The notes under the pieces: generated by a model | The model's database searches: none | Seen by the model: only the letters and a program-made list of their open reading frames with translations | Told to the model about the DNA's origin: nothing | Assembly: GCF_002234675.1 (NCBI RefSeq) | Contig: NC_019875.2 | Span: forward strand, 28,827,818-28,891,817 | DNA length: 64,000 nucleotides | Origin: Oryzias latipes | Taxonomy: Eukaryota; Chordata; Actinopteri; Beloniformes; Adrianichthyidae | Reading direction: 5' to 3' | Translations under genes and position numbers: made by a program | Part shown: piece after piece, positions 57,101 to 64,000 of the stretch | Position numbering within the stretch: the first letter of the stretch is position 1 | Layout: each line of letters opens with the position of its first letter

Positions 57101-59752
57101 TTTATCTTTTAGAACTGAATCTAAGTCTAAATGTTGCAGAAATAAGAGCTTTTCCTCTGAGTGCATATGACACAAATATTGGTTTGAAGATTCAAACAGC
57201 CTGAGATCGTCTCTACAGGGAAAAATGTAAGTTTAGGGGTGTAGAGGCGCCGCCGCTGACTGATCGTTTCTGTGCGCTGTGCTGTTTTTGAATATTCAGG
57301 CGCAGTGACGCATCAATTAAGCCCCCACCGAATCCATTTTTGCTCCTTTCATTATCTCCTAAAAGCGAGGACAGGTTGTCTGGGTTTACCAGACCTTTTG
57401 CTACTTTTCTTTCTAATTGCATTAATGAGCATCATTTCCATGAAAAAAAAAGGAATTTCATTTTTATGTTCTGTGATTTGCATCTTTGAAGTGAGGCAGC
57501 TGCTGTGAACCCTCCAAGGCCAGTCATTGAACACCGGCTCTGCTGTTGTTTTGGAGAGTTGTGATTGCGCACTGTGACGGAAAAAATTGTGTCTTCGCGT
57601 GTCTGTGAGCGGCAGGAAAGAATGGGAGTATATCTTGCAGAGGACTGGATTCAGGCATGTTCTGAACCTTGGGAGCTCAGTCTAAATTCCCAATTTCATA
57701 TGTTTTTATTTTTATTTTTACATATGTTTTGTAATCATGAAGGGTTCTTGTGGTTTCATACAAACTTAAAGCTTCTTTGAACGTTATGGAGCATCAGCAT
57801 TTACATTAATCTCTTTTTGTTGTTCTTCAAGACTCAATTCTTTGTGTCTCTTGAATCTTCTTATTTTTCACGCAGAAATCCTGTTTTAAAGCTGGTTTGT
57901 GCCGTATTTCACAAGGTTTAGACATAACTCGGTTTCAAATAGTAAAGTAATTATCTTTTTCCTAAAACCTAATTAACGGAAACCTCCTTCTATGAGCCTA
58001 AAACAACAAAACAGCATCACTGCACAACGGTGATTGGAAATGTTCAAACTTTAGCCCCTTTCATAAAATGTAATTGGCAATTTTCAGTTGTTTACAGACA
58101 AAACTTCTAAATGAACTTTTCTGAGACCAAAAACATTTGCATGTTTAGCAACTATCATCTCTGCAGGAGTCCCGTTTGTCCATTTCTCTAACCATTTTTA
58201 CTTCAGGCAAGCCTGGCTTTTTTTTAAAAATTGTATTTTTTTCTCTTCACTCTGCAAGTCTCTGATGGTTGTAGAGATTTTCAAGCATTAAGAGAAAATA
58301 AATCTGATTTAGGATTTTCCTAAACAATGCCATGCAGAGTTTTGTTTTTTCTAACATTATTTGCTTTTTGATGTCATTCCTGAACTGGTTTAAGCCTTCA
58401 GGAGTGGTTTGAATGGATTTTGGACAAAAATACAAGATTTATCCTAAAATAATTTGTTTAATTTAAAGACAAAACAACAAAAAATCCTTAACAAGGGTAT
58501 TTTTGGATTAGATACAATTATTTCGGGAGGCTTATTTGGGAGCAGGATGCAGCTGTCTCCGTTTGTCTTTTGTGCTGTTGTGGCACAGCTGCTGTGGGAC
58601 ATCAGGCTCATCCATCATTTGCATCATAGACACAAACAGAAAAATGAAATAAATGTGTAAAAATAGTGTCATTTTTTCTATTATTTATTGCAATAATGGT
58701 CGGATCGCTCTAACAACAGACATAATCTCAGTAGGCCTCTTGGTACAATGAAAGTAAATAAAACAATATTGTATTATTTTATTTTGCAAACAAATATTTA
58801 ACCATTTATTAGATTTTTACCAAAAAGGCTTTTCTGTGAATGGAATCATTTATTACTACATATCCTTCTCACGCACTGATGAAGACCTCTTAGTGCCCAA
58901 TATTAGGGCACACGGGGATTTCAAAGGTCACATATTTTGGGATGTCTCTGCAGCCTCAGATGTGGTGAATTCAACTGGAAAAACTCTGCTCCTGTGATGT
59001 TTTAGCATGAACAAACCAACAAGAGCAGATTTCCTCCATCACAAAGATCCCACGCAATGCCCAGTTCCAGAGAGGAAAGGGTTAAAATTTCCTCTCCTCT
59101 GACGGACCGATGATTGCGCCACGCTCTGATGGCTTCCTGTTGAATAGCCCTGATGAGGATTTGTGGGGGAAAAGTCCAACCTGTTCTTGGAGCGGTGAGC
59201 TTCGTTGCTATACATTCTGACGGATTTTTGTCTTACTAGGACAGGCGATCTTGGTTGCCGGCGTCTCTAGAGGGCCTAACTCCGGTTCCTGCTGAACTGA
59301 GCCAGTACTTGTTTCAGGTAAAACTGTTATCAGCTCAGTAGGCACTGGAGGTTGAGCCCAAGCAGCAGCACTGCACTGCTTTCACCACAAGAACCTACTG
59401 CAAACATGAAATTGTATGGTCAAAATTGTGTAAAATCCTACAAAAACTGCAATTTTGCAATTTCCAGAGCCTCACCCATTCAATTTGGTACCACTGAAAA
59501 GCCCTAAATGTTCTTTGTAAACACCCAAAAGTGTTCATTCAGCAGATTCTAAGGTTTAGAAATGGTCAGGAGGTTAAAAGACGTTATAAGACGTTTCAGG
59601 ACGTCTTCGTTGAATAGTTGCTCACACTTAACTAAAGAGCAACATGAAGCAGTTCAGCATGAATAACATCTCTGAGAGTCAAATGTTCCATCATAACCAC
59701 AGAATCTCTCTCAGCTTCACTGTTATGCTGAACAAACACAAAATTTGACCTT
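54143..59752. other. Large intergenic stretch, no gene seen
   Basis: 5.6 kb, mostly AT-rich. No exon with protein similarity, RNA gene or clear transposon was found. Less AT-rich islands at about 57,200-57,560 and 59,030-59,330 have no long frame of known type; they are the places most likely to hold regulatory elements. Confidence 0.5.
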
Positions 59753-59956
<204 letters not shown>

Positions 59957-60019
59957 GCAGTGCCAGGAGTACTCAGGATAAAAAAAGACATAAAAAAGCA
60001 AAATAAGAAAAGACAAATA

Positions 60020-60496
60020 GCTTTAGAGGCAGGAGTTCATTGGAAATTCACCTCTGAATTGGGGGCGGGACCGTTGGCACGGAGCAAGTCTGCCTCCACT
60101 TCCCATCACCCATCTGTTCACATGCTCTCCCACTAGTTTACAGCCCCCCACACCTCCAACCCAACATTAGCGGTGCAACAAAAATGGCGAGCAATATCGG
60201 GGCTGTTCAGCCGTACAGTTTAGATCCAGATTCCAGCTCAGACGAGGAAGACAAAGACCTTCATGCATCTATTTGTCTGCAGGTGGATGCATCAGAATGG
60301 AGCGGAGCAGGGAGCTTGTGACCCACCCAGCGTGTTTTCTACGACACAAATACGATCTATTTCTATGTGAAAAAGATGGAAATAGAATGCAAAGAATGCT
60401 CATAAATGCAGTTAGAACAGCATTTTTTCATCTTCTCCTGATTCACAATGATTCAAATAAATAAATACTTAGAAATGCAAATTTCAGCTTAATGTT

Positions 60497-60582
<86 letters not shown>

Positions 60583-60655
60583 TCCATCATCAGAAAAATG
60601 CCAAAAGAACATGTAAAAAACATCCAAAACACCATTTTGATTGGAGTAGGTCTTT
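60020..60655 (+). mobile_element. Family A repeat copy with internal AT microsatellite
   Basis: Contains CCCAACATTAGCGGTGCAAC, a frame MASNIGAVQPYSLDPDSSSD, GTGGATGCATCAGAATGGAG and the end TTGGAGTAGGTCTTT. An (AT) run of about 80 bp at 60,500-60,580 has grown inside it. The left end near the GATA array is missing. Confidence 0.75.
60500..60580. repeat. AT dinucleotide microsatellite
   Basis: About 40 perfect AT units inside the family A copy. Confidence 0.98.
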
Positions 60656-61984
60656 GACTTCTTCTGTACATTAGCCGAGCCTCCATAAAAGAGTGTTGGC
60701 TTGGCCATACACCACCTGTAGATACTTTTCTGCAGAAAACCTTTAAGTGTTCATGAGAAACTCTCTAGCAACACTTAATAACGCCTGGTGTTTAGAACTG
60801 ATTCTCTGTTCCCCTGATTACCGTTTATACCTGAGGAAGGGTGCTGTGAAAGCTGATTTCTGTACCTATTAAAACTGGTATGATCCAAAGCCTGTTGAAC
60901 ACCAACACACAAAACATTCAAGTGCACATACACAACACACAAACACAACCTACACAATCAGAGCTTTGCTTTCATGACCACCCAGACAGTAAACGAGCTC
61001 AGAGTTCACAATTACATTTGCTACTTATTTTCCTGATGGGACATTTCCTGTAGTTCCTTCCTGCGTGGCCTCGTCCTTCTTCTCCCTGCATCTTCAGCGC
61101 CCCCACACCCGCTGCTTTTCCCTTCCCAGACACAATTTCTCCTCTGTCTGCTGGAACAGAAATACAAGAAAGGGTTAAAGCAGACAGAAACCGTATGAGC
61201 CGATGTGCATGAAGCCTACAAGAGGAGCCTGTGAAATTGGAGTTAATGGTTTTCTTGGAAAATCTGGTGCAGACCTGTTCATCAAAGCACTTCCACGTCC
61301 TCCATCCACGCAGCTGCAGAAGGAGCAAATACAAATCTAAAGCACTATACTTTCCCTGTGTGTCTTTACAATAAACCTCCTTGGTTGCACAGCATTTTCA
61401 CGTCTGGCCGTAATTCCAAGTTGACCTCTTGCAGCGGCGATGGAAAGGTTTGTGAGGAGCGGAACTTAGCCACTGTGAACACGAGTTTTCACTGAACTGT
61501 TCACGGAGCGAGCTAAGCCCTTCACCTCCACCAAACCCACCGGGAGACCACCACCCGTCCCTGCAGATTCACAGCTGCTCGCGTGATCAGAAAAACTGTA
61601 AGTTCAGACAAGTTGACGTGAGGAAACGTGGAAACGTTGAGGCGGAATCAACCTTCTCTGATCGTCACAATGGCAGCTTCCCTGCTTGGAGACCCCCACA
61701 TCTAGTTACCGAAGTACACACTACATTAGCCTAGTCCACAGCTGGAAGTTGGCGGATACCTTTATTATCTGCAACATAACTTTATTTTTTTTTTGCAGAA
61801 TTTCAAATCCAGTTTTAAATCCTTTTTCAACTGAGCTGAGTTGATCATTTATTAACTAAACAAACACATTTTAGTCAATAATCTGAAAAACAAGTTTCAA
61901 CTTCAAGTAAAACTGAAATATTGGATCAGAATAATTTAAAAGGAAAACAATAATATAATATTAAAGCTACGAGCTGGCTTGTTT
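60656..61984. other. Intergenic, no gene seen
   Basis: No recognised exon. An open frame on the minus strand at 60,999-61,334 has no known pattern and no splice support. A GC-richer patch lies at 61,400-61,700. Confidence 0.5.
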
Positions 61985-62460
61985 TACCCTCCCCGCCCCC
62001 ATATTGCGCCCCTTTTATACCTGTTCTCACTAACTGAGGTGCACAGGCCAATTTGCATGTGTCAAATTCATGATAAAAACACTTAAAAAAATCTGTTGGT
62101 TTTATTTCCCAACCATTTTAATACTTGGTCACCTGGGGGTGATGAACAGGTTTTTGTAATTTTTAGAAGAGTCAGCAAAAATGAACTTTGTGATTTTCAT
62201 TACATTAACCGCGCCCCCAGTCCTGATATGTGTACATCGTGTTCCATATTGTTTCGTTAAGTTTAAGGTGACGATTCAAGTGTTACATTTTCATAATATT
62301 CTTGTAAAAAATGTGCGAGAAACAGGGAAATGCCACTTATGCAAGCTCGCCATGCTGACGCCGTTCAAAAGCCACAACTTCTATTTCCAACATTTTTTTT
62401 CCTTAATAGCTTCCCAATGAGGCTCAAGGAGTTCAGGACCTCTGCGGGACAGAATAAGAA
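61985..62460 (+). repeat. Dispersed repeat family B, copy 3
   Basis: Matches copy 1: TCACTAACTGAGGTGCACAG, CATGTGTCAAATTCATG, TTGGTTTTATTTCCCAACCA, TCACCTGGGGGTGATGAACA, AGAAGAGTCAGCAAAAATGA, GTGTTACATTTTCATAATAT. The X-box present in copies 1 and 2 is degraded here (TTTCCCAACC). Confidence 0.65.
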
Positions 62461-62841
62461 ATCATACATGTCAAAAACTGAAAAAAAAGGTTTCTCTTTT
62501 TACAGTTTTGCGTCTTTGTTTGGGCACAAAAAAGTGTCCTTAATCGAGGACAGTCAGACAAAGCAGGTGAGAGCCCACACACAGGAAAGAACCACAAACA
62601 AAGGTTGGTCTATAACGACAAACTGTACCTAAAACACACACCTAATAGGCCATAGAAACATAAAACAGGACGAGCCAAAACCAAAGACTCTGCCAGAATT
62701 CTTTAAATGCACTGTGAATAATTAGCTAAGTGCAGGCAGCTGTGACTGCTCCACACGATCCACAGGTAAGTGGGCGGAGTCAATGCCAGCTTGCACAAAC
62801 ACCCAAGAGAAGGCAGCTTTCATATCCAAGCTGTTCTTTTA

Positions 62842-62970
62842 TGAAGTGATCTTTATGCCAACATTTTGCAAACAAACTTTCTAAGTAGCAAATGAAAATA
62901 TAATTTTTTTTTTTTTTTTTTTTTACTTAGAAAGTTTTGTTTGCAATGTGTTGGCATAAATATCACTTCA
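62842..62970. mobile_element. Palindromic (foldback/MITE-like) element
   Basis: The left arm (62,842-62,887) runs TGAAGTGATCTTTATGCCAA to AACAAACTTTCTAAGTA. The right arm (62,924-62,970) is its near-exact reverse complement. The arms are about 46 bp with few mismatches, around an A/T centre with a T-run of about 22. Such a structure would fold into a hairpin. Confidence 0.8.
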
Positions 62971-64000
62971 CATTCTTTATGGTTGCAAATTCATAATTAT
63001 CTGATTAAATTTGAGTTGACTGACTCACATCCAGGTCACAGTGTTGTCAAGTAAAACCCCTCAGGTGTACTTCTTCATTTGTTTTACAGAGATAATCCCA
63101 AAATGGTGAAATAAGACAGGCAGGTATGAGACGTTCTTCTCCAAAGCTTAACTAAACCTTAAAAAACATTTTTTTTAAAGGCGTTTTCCTTCTGTGGTGT
63201 CAAAGGATGGAGTGCAGATGGATCCCCGCTGACATGGACGCCGGGGTAAGGCAGCCTTTTGCTTTTGGAGTTCCAGCTCTAGCTGGTTGGAAATCCCTGG
63301 CAATGTGATTTACATGACATCAGAACCAAATCACTCTGCCAGGAATCCCTCCAGCCGGAGCAAACCATTCAACGACCAGCAGACAGACGCAGGGGAGGGA
63401 GGGAGATGGCGGACCGCGATAGAAATCAGAAAAAAAACAAAAAACCTGGTTTGTTGAGAAATGGGTGGAGGTGAGGACGGAGCGAGGAAAAGTTCACACT
63501 GCGGGTGTCTGTTTGAGAACACATCAGCATGACAGAATGCATTTATCCCTTCATCACCATTTAATTATGGGATAGACGCACTTTCAAACGTGAGCGCCCA
63601 ACGTGTCATCTTTTTGTGGCGAGCAACGCAGACGGTTGATGGACTTCTCTTTCACTGACACACCTGAGTAAACAGAGCATTACTGCAAACCTATGGGCTC
63701 AGAACGAATCTATAGGCTACAGTTCAGGGACTTTGCACGTGCTCATTAGATCGTGCACGTGTAATCCATCAAGCTTGTGTCCTGGCTTTGAAACTGTGCA
63801 GGCCTGTGTTGGTTCAGTTGTCAAACTATAGCCTGAAGCTCATTTTGGTCTCAGACAGAGGCAGATGGAGACGTTTTACCCAGTTTAACGACAATGCGGC
63901 GTTATCCAGGTTATGCATCAGTTTGAGCTTCTGCACAAAGTTTCAATAAACCAAATAATCCTCTTAGTTAAGCTAAACATACAGCGCAAAACAATTACAC
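62971..64000. other. Right flank, no gene seen
   Basis: No recognised exon or repeat. 63,180-63,500 is GC-richer and has purine-rich text, without a usable frame. Confidence 0.5.

Noticed and set aside
60999-61334. 111-residue minus-strand frame as a gene
   Set aside because: No known motif, no splice partner and ordinary composition for a chance frame.

Overview
The window is nuclear DNA of a teleost fish. The evidence is vertebrate split genes with fish-like protein sequences, short introns, and dense fish-type repeats (Tc1 and hAT DNA transposons, LINE tails, a tRNA-derived SINE, long perfect microsatellites). The species cannot be named from the sequence. I recognise eight protein-coding genes, seven on the minus strand and one on the plus strand. 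No rRNA, intact tRNA or CRISPR array was seen.

Layout. 1-6,350 is a repeat graveyard: an hAT end, two LINE pieces in opposite orientations, one copy of a dispersed repeat (here 'family B'), and a decayed Tc1 transposon that contains two other insertions. 6,430-16,881 is gpt2l (alanine aminotransferase 2-like, 11 coding exons). 17,678-19,356 is fuz, with an uninterrupted coding region. 20,790-23,022 is gng5. 23,197-27,791 (5' UTR probably reaching ~29,250) is ssx2ip, with 13 coding exons. 30,473-34,264 is mcoln3 (12 coding exons). 37,189-40,081 is bcl10 (3 coding exons). 43,127-50,255 is an ODF2-family coiled-coil gene, best called odf2l (15 coding exons). It is head to head with ift22 (51,152-52,612, plus strand, 5 exons). 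From ~52,700 to the end I find no gene, only repeats and unassigned AT-rich sequence with some conserved-looking patches. I derived exon borders by hand; each one keeps the reading frame and respects GT-AG, with one apparent GC-AG exception in ssx2ip.

How it fits together. The run gng5, ssx2ip, mcoln3, bcl10, odf2l matches genes I know from one human neighbourhood (1p22), so the central block is old conserved synteny. Four of the eight genes serve cilia or centrosomes: fuz (CPLANE), ssx2ip (centriolar satellite), odf2l (centriole/basal body) and ift22 (IFT-B). Motifs resembling RFX X-boxes lie upstream of fuz, upstream of ssx2ip, and between odf2l and ift22.

Two dispersed repeat families link the window. 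Family A (seven or more copies, ends resembling AAAGACCCACTCC) lies in introns and flanks. One copy was split by an hAT element that left a clean 8-bp duplication, and two other copies preserve the empty site. Family B (three copies) carries a full-consensus X-box in two copies, one of them in an odf2l intron. That is the most interesting lead here.
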